From IMG/VR virus record IMGVR_UViG_3300001450_000204, positions 1 to 27,650 of that record: a DNA stretch of 27,650 nt; one strand, 5' to 3'. This DNA is from a virus. The notes under the pieces were generated by a model, which worked only from the letters and a program-made list of their open reading frames with translations, had not been told where the DNA came from and searched no databases. How positions within the stretch are numbered: the first letter of the stretch is position 1; every line of letters begins with the position of its first letter. Made by a program: the position numbers and the translations under genes. Positions 7,496-16,544 of the stretch are shown here, one piece after another.

Positions 7496-10400
7496 TGGCT
7501 TTAACAGAAGCACAAATATTAGCTGAACCTATGCTAAAAGGTCTAACTGAAGCTGAAATTATAGCATCTTCTAAAGATGATATGACTAGAGTAGATGGTA
7601 CTTCTAAATCAGATACAGGTAAAGGTTTAACTGAAGCAGAAATACTAGAAATGGATTCTCCTGATTCTACTATAGCATCTGATGTAGGTAGAGTAATTGC
7701 ACAACCAGTATTAGAAGCAGGAGCTCTTGCTAGTATGGTAATTGGTTTACCTGAGTTTATTTTAAAGCCTTCTTTTCAATTAGGAGGTACAGCAGGAATA
7801 TATCAAAGAGGTCAGTCTGACCAATTCAAAGCTTTAGCTCAAGATAGATATACAAAACAAACACAAATAATAGAAGATAGACAAAGCCAAGGTAAAGGTA
7901 TTACTGAAGCTATGATAAATAATCAAGCTTTTTATAAAAGCCAATTAGATGGTATGACTCTTAAAGAAGCCTCTAAAAGAGCTCTTACTGATGCTACTAC
8001 TGCAGCTAGTTATGCCCATCCTGATAAGTATATAGGAAAAGAAGTAGAACATTCTTGGTCAGAATTTAATAGATTAACAGGTAGTACATATTCTTTTGAT
8101 GATTTTAAAAAAGATATGAGTGAAGAGACTGCTGTAGGTATAACTATGGGAAAAATATCTGAAGGAATGGAAAGTCTTTCTAAATCTGCTGAAAAAGCAG
8201 GAGTACCTAAAGAAATTGCTATGAGTCTTTTAGAATTAGGAACACTATATGCTTTTCCTAAAGTTACTAGAGCTACTAAAGCTGTAGCTGACTATACAGG
8301 TAGTACAAGTATGATGAAGAGACTTACATTTTTATCAGACCAAAGACGAGATTTAAGAGATTTAGCAAAAGAAAAGAAAAAAGGAAATACTGTTTTAGCA
8401 GAAATGGTACAAAAGAATATAGATTTAAGTAACTACCACCCTATAACTAAATCTAATACTGGTAAAATGAATACTGATACAACAGTAGTTAATCAAACTG
8501 TTAAAGACACACAAATAAATTTAGAAAAATTACAAAAAGAATTAAAAGAAGTAAATAGTCAAGAATCTTTTGAATTAGCTATGCGACTTTTAGCTAAAGA
8601 TAATAAAGTTACTGATAATGTAGTAGCTATGCAAGCTGTTGAAGCAGCAGAAGCTATTATTATTGATAAAGCAAGTAAAGCTAAAGTACCAGAAGTACTT
8701 ATGGAACTTCAACAAAAACAATATAATCCTAAAAATGAATTAAAGAGTCCTGCAGCACAAGAAATTTGGACTAATATTCTTGAACCAATGATGGAATCTA
8801 ATAGAAAGTCTGCTTTAAGTAATGAACAATCAGGTAGACCTACTGCTGAAAAATCTATATTTGGAATATCATCTAAATTAGATGGTTATACATCTCGTAT
8901 GTCTGTATATAATCCTAAAACTTTAAAGGAAATTCTAAAAGAAAATGTTACAGGTTCTAGAGGAGCTAGAGATGCTATTTATGGTGCTGGAGGACCTAGA
9001 GAATTTGTAAGAGCAGCAGCTCAAGCACAAGTATATTTTGCTTTTGAAAAAACTATGTCTCCTATTATAAAAGAATTTGTTAATACTTTTAAGACCGAAA
9101 GAGGTAAACTTCTTAGAGATGCTAAAAATAGAAAAGAAGATGCTAAGATGTATTATAAAAAGCCTGCAGGTCCTTTTAATCCAGATGTTGTAATGCCTGA
9201 TGGAAGTGTAAAACCAGGAAGAAAATTAGATTTTAATCGTCCTATGAGAAATGCAGATGGTAGTATTAGAAGAAATCCAGACTTTCAAGTAGATAAGAAC
9301 TGGCATACTGAATTAACAAACCTTGTTAATGACCTTCAAATATTAGGTATATTTAAATATGGTGTTGGAACTAGAATAAATTTTCAGAAGTCTGCTAGAG
9401 CTCGTCATTATTTTCAAGATACTACTATAGATACAGCTATTGAAGGTTATAATAGACGATTAGTAAAGATAGCAGAAATTGAAAAAGAATGGAATACTAA
9501 TTATGCAGATGTTAATATAAATGCAATACCAAAAACAAAGATATCAGTGAAAGCTAAACGAGAATTAAAAGATATTATAGAAGAAAAAAACATTGCTAAA
9601 AATAGAATAGAACTTCTTGAATGGTATAAAACTCCAGTTCCTAAGAGTACAAAAACAAGAGCAGAAATTTTTGAAAAAACAATGTCAAGAGTTATAGATG
9701 TAGTAGATAGTAATGCAACAAGAGTTTTAGGTACTATTACTAAACAAGGAAGTAATAGTAATTTATTCCATGGACCTTCACGACTTCTTGTTACAGAATT
9801 TATAAAAAATAAAGATACTGGTAAATTAAATTCTTTAATAAATCCTGAACTAACTAAATTAATAAATTCACAAATAGGTAAAACGCCTTATGGGTCATTA
9901 CCAATACTTAAATCAATTGAAAAAAATTATAAAGGATACGAATCATTACAATCTCATGTAGAAGTAAAGTATCCTACAAGAGAAGAAGTAGCACAAGTAA
10001 GACCGGAAACAATTGTAGATAATCCTGTTCTTGTTGAAGCTTTAAAATGGGTTCAAAATAATCAAGTAATGAGAGATAATATAATAGCAGATTCTATGTT
10101 AGAGTCTCCTTATATGAAAAACAAAGCTAATAATTTAGGTAAAAGAACTAGTACTGAAGCTGAGATTAGAAAAAATCATTTAGACCAAATTGATAAAAAA
10201 GGTCCTAAAAATGAAAATGGTGAATATATTGAAGAGCTAGTTAATCATGAAAGACTTGAAGTAGATATGGAACTTGCAGGTTTTCCTGAGTTTGTTGATT
10301 TAAGAATGGCTGCTAGACCTAAAGAAATTCTTGAAGACTTATTTAAAAGAATTGAACCTAATCTTATAACAGATATATCTAATGCTATGGTAAGAAATAT

Positions 10401-11667
10401 GTTATTAAATCCTTTACCTCATATACATAATGAAGTAGTTCATTTATTTGGTACTTCTGGTATAAAAGCTTTTGGGCTTACAGGTGCTAAAGAACTACAA
10501 GGATTTATGAAAGAAGCAACTAATGATGTAATTACTAATTCTCCAGATTATATACAAGCTCGAAGAGAAGGTGGTTCTTTAATGTCTACTACAGTAGTTA
10601 CTGATAAATTTATGCAGAATCGTTTAGCAAATGCACAAGATGCTATGTTAGGAAAAGACTCTGTATTATTAAAACAAATAGCTAAGACTATAGGTTTAAA
10701 AACTACAGGTTTATATAATAGTGTAGCACAAAATGCTTCTAGAAAAGGTATGTGGATGACAAGAGATATTATGTTTTTGGCTTTAATTAAAATGAAAATG
10801 AAAAAACATAACATTTCTATGAAACAAGCTATAAGATTAGTAGAAGCACATATGCCTACTTATCGTATGCCTACTCGTGTAGGAGAAAAAGTACTTGGAG
10901 CTAAAGCTTCTAGATTTCTTTCTAGAAGAATACTACAAGACCCTAGGATAGCTATTTTTGCTAGATATAAACATGGTATGGTATCATCAGGATTAAATAC
11001 AATTAGAGATATGGCATCTATTTTAGATGCTCCTTTAAGAAATCATGGTGGCAAGGTAGGAGAATCTGTTGCAGATTTCTTTGATGCAGAAGGTGCTGCT
11101 TTTGGAAGAAGTACTAAAATGCAGTTTCAAGAAGGTGTAAGCTCTGCTCTAGCTCTTGGTGTAGCTATGACAACTATATATGCACTAATAGATGAGTTAA
11201 TGACAGAATCTCTTGGAGGTTCTTCAGAAGCTCATATTAGACGAGGTGGTATATTACATCTTATAGATACTATAAGAGGAGTAACTTCTGGTGAAAAAAA
11301 TAATTATGCTTTGTTTAGTAATCTTATGACTATTAATCCAACTGTAAATATGGCATTAGAACTTGCTTTAAATACTACATTCTATAATGGAAGAGCTATA
11401 TATGATACTTCTGACCCTATAGGGCAAATAGGTTCTGATATAACTTCCAAATTAGCTAGTGGAATACCTTTGTTTTCTCAAATTGCAAACGCTCAAGATG
11501 ACCAAGGTAATTTTGATATAGAGAAAATACTATATAGACAGTTTGATGTAAAAGTTAAATCACATAAACAAATAGTAAAACAAATAGAAAATTTAAGAAG
11601 AGAAAGAGTAACAAGAGAAAATAAAGAAAAAGCTAGGAAGTTAGATGCTTTGAATTCAGCTTTATAA
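7495..11667 (+). CDS. Giant internal virion / DNA ejection protein
   Basis: 1390 aa, the largest gene here, close in length to T7 gp16 (1318 aa). The N terminus repeats LTEAQIL, LTEAEII and LTEAEIL at about residues 3, 17 and 45. Hydrophobic stretches at about 88-105 (LEAGALASMVIGLPEFIL) and near 1220-1235 (ALALGVAMTTIYALI) could insert into the membrane during genome ejection; most of the rest is charged helix. I see no lysozyme or transglycosylase motif. Last gene of the plus-strand late module, followed by a hairpin. Composition (AT-rich, Lys/Asn-rich) matches neighbours. Confidence 0.7.
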   Translation: MALTEAQILAEPMLKGLTEAEIIASSKDDMTRVDGTSKSDTGKGLTEAEILEMDSPDSTIASDVGRVIAQPVLEAGALASMVIGLPEFILKPSFQLGGTAGIYQRGQSDQFKALAQDRYTKQTQIIEDRQSQGKGITEAMINNQAFYKSQLDGMTLKEASKRALTDATTAASYAHPDKYIGKEVEHSWSEFNRLTGSTYSFDDFKKDMSEETAVGITMGKISEGMESLSKSAEKAGVPKEIAMSLLELGTLYAFPKVTRATKAVADYTGSTSMMKRLTFLSDQRRDLRDLAKEKKKGNTVLAEMVQKNIDLSNYHPITKSNTGKMNTDTTVVNQTVKDTQINLEKLQKELKEVNSQESFELAMRLLAKDNKVTDNVVAMQAVEAAEAIIIDKASKAKVPEVLMELQQKQYNPKNELKSPAAQEIWTNILEPMMESNRKSALSNEQSGRPTAEKSIFGISSKLDGYTSRMSVYNPKTLKEILKENVTGSRGARDAIYGAGGPREFVRAAAQAQVYFAFEKTMSPIIKEFVNTFKTERGKLLRDAKNRKEDAKMYYKKPAGPFNPDVVMPDGSVKPGRKLDFNRPMRNADGSIRRNPDFQVDKNWHTELTNLVNDLQILGIFKYGVGTRINFQKSARARHYFQDTTIDTAIEGYNRRLVKIAEIEKEWNTNYADVNINAIPKTKISVKAKRELKDIIEEKNIAKNRIELLEWYKTPVPKSTKTRAEIFEKTMSRVIDVVDSNATRVLGTITKQGSNSNLFHGPSRLLVTEFIKNKDTGKLNSLINPELTKLINSQIGKTPYGSLPILKSIEKNYKGYESLQSHVEVKYPTREEVAQVRPETIVDNPVLVEALKWVQNNQVMRDNIIADSMLESPYMKNKANNLGKRTSTEAEIRKNHLDQIDKKGPKNENGEYIEELVNHERLEVDMELAGFPEFVDLRMAARPKEILEDLFKRIEPNLITDISNAMVRNMLLNPLPHIHNEVVHLFGTSGIKAFGLTGAKELQGFMKEATNDVITNSPDYIQARREGGSLMSTTVVTDKFMQNRLANAQDAMLGKDSVLLKQIAKTIGLKTTGLYNSVAQNASRKGMWMTRDIMFLALIKMKMKKHNISMKQAIRLVEAHMPTYRMPTRVGEKVLGAKASRFLSRRILQDPRIAIFARYKHGMVSSGLNTIRDMASILDAPLRNHGGKVGESVADFFDAEGAAFGRSTKMQFQEGVSSALALGVAMTTIYALIDELMTESLGGSSEAHIRRGGILHLIDTIRGVTSGEKNNYALFSNLMTINPTVNMALELALNTTFYNGRAIYDTSDPIGQIGSDITSKLASGIPLFSQIANAQDDQGNFDIEKILYRQFDVKVKSHKQIVKQIENLRRERVTRENKEKARKLDALNSAL

Positions 11668-11671
11668 ATAG

Positions 11672-11694
11672 GGTAGGGTAAGAGTACCCCTACC
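11672..11694. terminator. Hairpin between converging modules
   Basis: GGTAGGG (11672-11678) pairs with CCCTACC (11688-11694) around a nine-base loop, five bases after the end of the 1390-aa gene. On the plus side it is followed by TCATTTAAAG, a weak T-tract, so it is an imperfect intrinsic terminator. Its place between convergent plus and minus operons supports a transcription-stop role for the late operon. Confidence 0.55.
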
Positions 11695-11727
11695 TCATTT
11701 AAAGCTTACTACGAGCGTTTATGTAGC

Positions 11728-11787
11728 TTAATATTTAGGTTTTTTAGGTTTTTTTGATTCTTTATGACGTTTATCTTTATTAGCCAT
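11728..11787 (-). CDS. 19-residue basic micropeptide
   Basis: ATG 11787-11785 with a strong AAAGGAGAAT ribosome binding site, stop at 11728-11730. Product MANKDKRHKESKKPKKPKY. Lys/Pro-rich, no hydrophobic part. The start lies one base after the stop of the 49-aa gene, and the ribosome site is good, so translation is likely despite the size. Function unknown. Confidence 0.5.
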   Translation of the reverse strand: MANKDKRHKESKKPKKPKY

Positions 11788-11788
11788 T

Positions 11789-11938
11789 TTATTCTCCTTT
11801 ATTTATGTACCATGCAAATTGTATTCGTATGATTGCTAGGTCTATTAATAAATAACCTATGTGTTTATCATTTATAAAACCATCTGTAAACTCAAAACCT
11901 ACTTGAACTCCACAAATTGTTGTTACGCTACAGGTCAT
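11789..11938 (-). CDS. Small hypothetical protein
   Basis: 49 aa, ATG 11938-11936, preceded by ATAAGGAGTG. Product begins MTCSVTTICGVQVGFEFTDG and ends AWYINKGE, with a mildly hydrophobic middle (GYLLIDLAIIRIQFA) that could be a beta hairpin or short membrane segment. It is followed directly by the 19-aa gene and lies after the ribonucleotide reductase gene in the same operon. No family recognised. Confidence 0.5.
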   Translation of the reverse strand: MTCSVTTICGVQVGFEFTDGFINDKHIGYLLIDLAIIRIQFAWYINKGE

Positions 11939-11962
11939 AAAATACACTCCTTATAATTAATT

Positions 11963-13837
11963 TCATATCTCGCAACCTCCTGCTGTACATGCTAATGTTT
12001 GAGCACCTTCTGTATTATCTTCTTCTTCTACAAACTTACTCCAATCAATAGTACTAGGAGTTTTAGCTAATAACTCTTCATATTCTTCTTTAGTACAGTC
12101 CTGATAAGGAGCTTGTACATAAGTATGGTCTGTATGAGGTAAGTAAGATACACCAGATATCTCATCAAAATGTTTCCAAGTCCAAGCACCAACTTCTACC
12201 CATTCATTATCTTTAACAGATATAGTAACGGAAGGTTTATGCTCACACCAATGTCTTTGGTATATTAACCAAAGCTCTAGTTGTTCTAAAGCTGTTTTAT
12301 CATTTCGTAAGATTGCTCCTTTAGGAGCTTTCATAGGGAAACTAAATACAGCAGTAGAGTCAGGTCTAAATTGTTCATCTTCTACTTCTACACCTTGTTC
12401 TTTTAAGAATGTATATATAGGGTCTTTCTTATCCATACGGATAGTTCTTATGTAGTAGTCATTATGACGTGCATGAATACCACTAGCAGAATTGACCAAT
12501 TGAGACACAGTACCAGAAGGCTTAACACAAGTGATACTGGCTGAGGACTGTATTCCAAGTATTCTTGAATACTCCGTATTTGTTTTTCTTGCTTCATCTC
12601 TTAACCTCTCTAATAGTTTAGGGTCTGGATTAGATGTAACTTTACAATCCATAATACCTGTTAATGAAACACCAAGTAACCTTTCTTCTTCTGTATTATG
12701 TTCCCATTCAGAGGATAAGAATTTAAAGTTAGTTAATGTTGATTGAATTGTACCAAGTATTGTAGCGAGTCTGACTTTATTAAGGAGGGTAGCTTCGGTA
12801 TCTTTTTCTCTAACAACCACTTCCGTAAGATTACAGAATTGTTTATCACGGAGAATAATTTCTGAGCAGGGATTTGTCCCATAGCTAAGAGTTGGGTCTC
12901 GTCTTCCCCACTTGTTTGCTTGATTTTGAGCAGCAACACGATTAAATATTCCTCGTTCACCTGACTTGGATTTAACCAAAGATAGCCACTCTTCCATGAA
13001 AGTTTCACTATCGGGGTGCTCGGTGTAAGCAACGCTGTTGTTTGCAAGACCTCTATGTGGATTTTGGTCATACCATGCTCCTGTTTTAGCTTCTCTCATT
13101 CGTTTATCAGTTAAATTAGATAGTGATATTAACGCAGAACGTCTTACACCACCTACTACAACTATTTCTCCTACCATACACATAATATCATGTACTTCTA
13201 TAGAGTTTAATTTACGACCAGTAGCTTCTTTAAAGATAACTGTAGTAAAATCAAACAATCTTTTAAGAGGTTCTGGACCACTAGCACGACCTCCAAAGGT
13301 TTTAAGTCTAGCACCTGCTGGTCTAACTCTAGAGTAGTCAAATTGGGGTATATCACCTTCCCATAAACTAGACAATAGTTTCTTAAAGGCTTTAGCCCAT
13401 CCTAGTTTACTATCTTCTACTACAATAACATCGTCTACTTTATCTAGTGTATCAGGTATAGCTGGTAACTTAGCAATCTCTTGTCTTTCACATGAGAAAC
13501 CAACACCTGTACCATTCATAAGAATGTATAATGATTCCGAGAAAGCTCTTTTATTATTTATTGCTACATAGGCACAGTTAAATGCAGATATATTATCTCT
13601 CTCACAAGCTTCACCAGCAGACATTAAGAGTCTCATTGATGGCATTACTTCAAGATTAAGTATAGCTTTATGTATTTCTTTTAAGTCTATGTCTGGAGCT
13701 TTAGGAGTTATGTATTTTATAAGTCTATCTACTGTTTCATTCCATGTTTCTCGTCTATTTTCTTTAGGTAAGTGTCTTGCATATCGTGATAATCCTATCA
13801 CATCTTGGTATACCGTTGGTAAGCCTTCTTTACTCAT
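11963..13837 (-). CDS. nrdJ: Class II (B12-dependent) ribonucleotide reductase, monomeric
   Basis: 624 aa. Reduces ribonucleotides to deoxyribonucleotides with adenosylcobalamin, supplying dNTPs for phage replication. Active-site marks: FNCAYV (Cys88), NPCSEI (Cys324, Glu326), KQFCNL (Cys335), and a C-terminal redox pair CTAGGCE (Cys617, Cys622) that re-reduces the site. These match the Lactobacillus-type monomeric enzyme, usually about 740 aa, so this is a shorter phage version. No NrdA/NrdB or thioredoxin gene is nearby; B12 must come from the host. Start overlaps the preceding 60-aa gene by 8 bases. Confidence 0.93.
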   Translation of the reverse strand: MSKEGLPTVYQDVIGLSRYARHLPKENRRETWNETVDRLIKYITPKAPDIDLKEIHKAILNLEVMPSMRLLMSAGEACERDNISAFNCAYVAINNKRAFSESLYILMNGTGVGFSCERQEIAKLPAIPDTLDKVDDVIVVEDSKLGWAKAFKKLLSSLWEGDIPQFDYSRVRPAGARLKTFGGRASGPEPLKRLFDFTTVIFKEATGRKLNSIEVHDIMCMVGEIVVVGGVRRSALISLSNLTDKRMREAKTGAWYDQNPHRGLANNSVAYTEHPDSETFMEEWLSLVKSKSGERGIFNRVAAQNQANKWGRRDPTLSYGTNPCSEIILRDKQFCNLTEVVVREKDTEATLLNKVRLATILGTIQSTLTNFKFLSSEWEHNTEEERLLGVSLTGIMDCKVTSNPDPKLLERLRDEARKTNTEYSRILGIQSSASITCVKPSGTVSQLVNSASGIHARHNDYYIRTIRMDKKDPIYTFLKEQGVEVEDEQFRPDSTAVFSFPMKAPKGAILRNDKTALEQLELWLIYQRHWCEHKPSVTISVKDNEWVEVGAWTWKHFDEISGVSYLPHTDHTYVQAPYQDCTKEEYEELLAKTPSTIDWSKFVEEEDNTEGAQTLACTAGGCEI

Positions 13838-14012
13838 AATTATCTTGTTCCTCTAATGTTTCTTCTACATACAAATTAAATCTATAAATATCTTCTGCTA
13901 TTTTATCTTTAAACTTATCTAACAAGTCTTCTGATGTAACATCTAATAATTCTAGTAAGGTAATTTCATCTACCTGTTTAAGTGCTTCTAATAATTGTTC
14001 AAAATCTCGCAT
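13830..14012 (-). CDS. Small acidic helical protein
   Basis: 60 aa, ATG 14012-14010, AAGG upstream. Sequence is Leu- and Asp/Glu-rich (EALKQVDEITLLELLDVTSE), predicted all-helix. It overlaps the ribonucleotide reductase start by 8 bases, so the two are co-translated. Similar short proteins with a DEITLLELLD core occur in marine podoviruses; their function is unknown. A partner or regulatory role for the reductase is only suggested by the overlap. Confidence 0.65.
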   Translation of the reverse strand: MRDFEQLLEALKQVDEITLLELLDVTSEDLLDKFKDKIAEDIYRFNLYVEETLEEQDNYE

Positions 14013-14035
14013 TATGACCGACCTTTATAGTGGTA

Positions 14036-14296
14036 TTACTTGGTGAATTGTGTTGTATCGACTCCAACAAAGCCACAGCTTTGAGGAGCATTGATTTTAA
14101 AGTCAAATGGACTTAGTGATAAGTGATTGTCAGGTAACATCATATACTTTTCAAGTAGACATGCCATTGCTTTGTAGTCTACACAATTTAACTCATAGTA
14201 TTCTTGAGCTTCAATACAGTTAGCAAAGTTTCCAACATATTCATTGTCTGTATAGTCTCCTAAAAGACTAACTACTAATACAAATTCACCTATCAT
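14036..14296 (-). CDS. Hypothetical protein
   Basis: 86 aa when started at ATG 14296-14294, which overlaps the DUF3310 stop (ATGA); a longer frame back to 14341 is possible but less likely. The N terminus is hydrophobic (MIGEFVLVVSLLGD), followed by YVGNFANCIEAQEYYELN and a Cys-containing middle. This pattern recalls short marine phage proteins of unknown function. Could be a small exported or membrane-tethered protein. Confidence 0.6.
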   Translation of the reverse strand: MIGEFVLVVSLLGDYTDNEYVGNFANCIEAQEYYELNCVDYKAMACLLEKYMMLPDNHLSLSPFDFKINAPQSCGFVGVDTTQFTK

Positions 14297-14493
14297 TCTG
14301 CGTTTTTTAAATCCTTTAACATTTCTAAATAATGTATACACTTATCTATATCTTGTATACCACCTTTGTCTCTCCATCTTACAAGGTACTTAATAACATT
14401 ACCTTCAATAAAAGGAATATTATTTCTAGTTATAAACTCTATTGGTTCTATCTCATACTTTTGATAGTGGTTTCCACCTATCTGTTTACTCAT
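14293..14493 (-). CDS. DUF3310 protein
   Basis: 66 aa, ATG 14493-14491. The motifs QIGGNHYQKYEIEPIEFI and GNVIKYLVRWRDKGGIQD and the C-terminal KCIHYLEML match DUF3310 (Pfam PF11753), a small phage family found among nucleotide-metabolism genes and often annotated as a putative nucleotide kinase without proof. First gene after promoter 14541-14513, with GGAGAG at its ribosome site. It heads the transcription unit containing the ribonucleotide reductase. Confidence 0.9.
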   Translation of the reverse strand: MSKQIGGNHYQKYEIEPIEFITRNNIPFIEGNVIKYLVRWRDKGGIQDIDKCIHYLEMLKDLKNAE

Positions 14494-14512
14494 TTCTCTC
14501 TCCTATATTAAT

Positions 14513-14541
14513 AGTATAGCATATTTAAGACTAAAAGTCAA
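14513..14541 (-). promoter_or_regulatory. Sigma70-type promoter before DUF3310
   Basis: On the minus strand: TTGACT (14541-14536), 17-base spacer, TATACT (14518-14513), then ATTAATATAGG. One of four near-identical promoters in the window. Transcription would begin near 14506 and read DUF3310 and ribonucleotide reductase. Confidence 0.8.
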
Positions 14542-14544
14542 TAC

Positions 14545-15309
14545 CTAATTGTACTTTCTTTTAAGATAATGTAAGGGTATAGCACACTCATCGAATGAAC
14601 CATTGTCTACATTATGTAACATGTATAAACCTCTCCAATGTTGATTGGTTTGATGTGATAAGTAGTTCTCTTCATGTAAATAACAACTACCACTAATGAT
14701 AGCAGTCATCTGTTTACCTGTAGCATTTTGTCCATAAGCAATTGAATGTCCTTGCTGATGTCCTGCAACACAACTCATATGTTTCTTAGTTAGTAATGCT
14801 TGTGCTGATGTAACTGGTCTACCCATAACACCACTAGCAAAGTAATGACTGTAAGCAACACCATCTATCTCTTTAACCTCAAGGAATGGTATTACATCCC
14901 ATCCTGATTCTTTATATTGTAAGTCATCAAAAGATATAAGACCATCTAACTTTCTATCATACTCGATAGCTGTATTAATTCTTTCTTCATGGTTACCCAT
15001 AGTGAGTACCATCTTAGGTTTGTATTGTTTCTTTTTAGACTTTAATAACCTTTTGTTAAGAGCTTTCATTGGTGCTAGTAATGCATCCATACCTTTAAGT
15101 ACTGCTCGTATGTCTGCTTTATATGTTCTACCTTCAAATGATTTCTTACCTACATCATAACTAGATAGACTTGGCATGTCTGCAAAGTCTCCTATCATAA
15201 CTATAACTTCAGGTCTTTTATCTACTATGTATTTGCCTATCCAAGACAAATAAGCCAGACTAATGCCTGGCTTTACTTGTGTATCTCCAATTACTAAATG
15301 CTTCTTCAT
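14545..15309 (-). CDS. Calcineurin-like metallophosphoesterase
   Basis: 254 aa. Two-metal phosphoesterase motifs in order: GDTQ (Asp9), MIGDFAD (Asp41), MGNHEE (Asn106-His107), SHYF (His155), AGHQQGHS (His184, His188). Such enzymes in phages cleave phosphodiesters or phosphomonoesters, but the substrate is unknown here. Related enzymes occur beside exonuclease and endonuclease genes in marine podoviruses, suggesting a role in nucleic acid turnover or repair. Starts at ATG 15309-15307 in a TAATG overlap with the 62-aa gene. Confidence 0.88.
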   Translation of the reverse strand: MKKHLVIGDTQVKPGISLAYLSWIGKYIVDKRPEVIVMIGDFADMPSLSSYDVGKKSFEGRTYKADIRAVLKGMDALLAPMKALNKRLLKSKKKQYKPKMVLTMGNHEERINTAIEYDRKLDGLISFDDLQYKESGWDVIPFLEVKEIDGVAYSHYFASGVMGRPVTSAQALLTKKHMSCVAGHQQGHSIAYGQNATGKQMTAIISGSCYLHEENYLSHQTNQHWRGLYMLHNVDNGSFDECAIPLHYLKRKYN

Positions 15310-15497
15310 TAGTGTATCTCCTGAGAGATATCATCAATGCCTTCTAGATTCATTTCTTCATCAGAAGTTTTAATAATACCTTCTCTTATTAATTGTTTGA
15401 TAGCAAAGTTTAATAAGAATTCATTTTCATTCTTATCAACTTTAAAATCAAAGTCCATACTTCCATCTTCATGTTCTACTAAGTTTTTAATTTGCAT
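15309..15497 (-). CDS. Small acidic hypothetical protein
   Basis: 62 aa, ATG 15497-15495, with AAGGA six bases upstream. The pattern DGSMDFDFKVDKNENEFLLN, then AIKQLIREGII, resembles a short phage family that I recall as DUF6856-like (uncertain). Acidic, alpha/beta. It overlaps the endonuclease end by 19 bases and the phosphoesterase start by 1. Confidence 0.65.
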   Translation of the reverse strand: MQIKNLVEHEDGSMDFDFKVDKNENEFLLNFAIKQLIREGIIKTSDEEMNLEGIDDISQEIH

Positions 15498-15868
15498 CTC
15501 ATTTCCTTATAGTGTGTTATCCAATCCTTTCTAAAGTCTAACCAAAGAAAACCTTCTTTCTCTGCCCATACCCAGTAAGTAGTCTTACTTCTTTTTGTTA
15601 TCCTATTATCTGGATTCATAAAAAGAAATATGATTGTTACATTTGGATTACATTGTTTAAACCATACCATCTTTTGCCTAGTAGCTAAGTCTAACTTACC
15701 TTTAGCTTCGATGTATATATTTTTACCTACCTTGAAATCAGGATTGTATCTCCTAGATTTCTCAGGTTGTATATAATCTATAACATCAGGCTCATACTTA
15801 ACTGATGGAAAATTCTTCTTGAGTATCTTCCAAGCTTTCACTTCCAGCTTGCTTTTGAAGTTGTTCAA
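15479..15868 (-). CDS. T7 endonuclease I-like Holliday junction resolvase
   Basis: 129 aa if started at TTG 15868-15866, which has GGAGGG six bases upstream; an ATG at 15892 would add eight residues but lacks a ribosome site. Catalytic residues Glu9, Asp44 (NPDF), Glu54 and Lys56 (EAKG) have exactly the spacing of T7 endonuclease I (Glu20, Asp55, Glu65, Lys67). It would resolve branched replication DNA and may help degrade host DNA. Length is close to T7's 149 aa. It overlaps the exonuclease gene end by 71 bases in another frame. Confidence 0.88.
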   Translation of the reverse strand: MNNFKSKLEVKAWKILKKNFPSVKYEPDVIDYIQPEKSRRYNPDFKVGKNIYIEAKGKLDLATRQKMVWFKQCNPNVTIIFLFMNPDNRITKRSKTTYWVWAEKEGFLWLDFRKDWITHYKEMRCKLKT

Positions 15869-16544
15869 ATTTATCCCTCCAGTTGTCTTCAAGTGTTCTC
15901 TTCATGTGTAAGCATGTAGCGTTCTGAATAAACTTTTCATCATCAGCATATAAAGGTTGTACTATTTTGAACATTTCTAGTTCTGTTTGACAGTTAGCTA
16001 ACATTTGCTTAGCCTTCTTATCACCCAGTCCTTTAATACCTATGACATTATCAGCGTTATCACCTTTAATGCATTGTTCATAGAAGAGTCTTAACCCCTC
16101 TAACTCTGTTTGGAAAAAGAATTTGTCTGGTCTTTTCCATTTCTTACCTTTGATTTCCCATGAGAAGTGCTGACCTGCAACTTGCAATAAGTCTTTATCC
16201 AGAGTGACTATGATAGTCTCGTCTGTTTGGTGTATTGCAAGCTCATCATCAGCTTCCAACCCTTCTCTTGATATCTCTGCACCCATGTTCTCCACTGCAT
16301 ACTCTCTTAGTTTAGCCAAATGTTTTGGTTTAGGAGCAGTCCTGTTAGCTTTGTATGTAGGTAGGATATCTTTTCTAAAATTACTAGGATGAGATAAGAA
16401 GGCACGATATTCTGTAGCCTCTGTTTTCTCAATAAGATTGTCTAGTAAAGTATGGGCTCTATATATAGCTATAGATAGTTTATCATTCTCTGCACTAATC
16501 GCACTTCTGAATACAACTAAATCCATATCTATAAGAGCAATCAT
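15798..16544 (-). CDS. 5'-3' exonuclease (T7 gp6 / FEN family)
   Basis: 248 aa. Metal-binding acidic motifs: IDMD (Asp6, Asp8), LEADDE (97-101), LDKDL (115-119), and GDNADNV followed by GIKGLGDKKA (161-178), the helix-three-turn-helix of flap/5'-3' exonucleases. It removes RNA primers and makes recombination ends, working with SSB and polymerase encoded just upstream. Begins directly after the stop of the 87-aa membrane gene; its 3' end carries the start of endonuclease I. Confidence 0.88.
   Translation of the reverse strand: MIALIDMDLVVFRSAISAENDKLSIAIYRAHTLLDNLIEKTEATEYRAFLSHPSNFRKDILPTYKANRTAPKPKHLAKLREYAVENMGAEISREGLEADDELAIHQTDETIIVTLDKDLLQVAGQHFSWEIKGKKWKRPDKFFFQTELEGLRLFYEQCIKGDNADNVIGIKGLGDKKAKQMLANCQTELEMFKIVQPLYADDEKFIQNATCLHMKRTLEDNWRDKFEQLQKQAGSESLEDTQEEFSIS

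Noticed and set aside
13038-13337. Plus-strand open frame of 99 codons inside the ribonucleotide reductase gene
   Set aside because: The minus-strand gene is certain from its catalytic motifs; this frame has no ribosome site and is a shadow.
14078-14106. Further copy of the TTGACT promoter (AGTCAA at 14101)
   Set aside because: No -10 box at the 17-base spacing; it lies inside a coding region.
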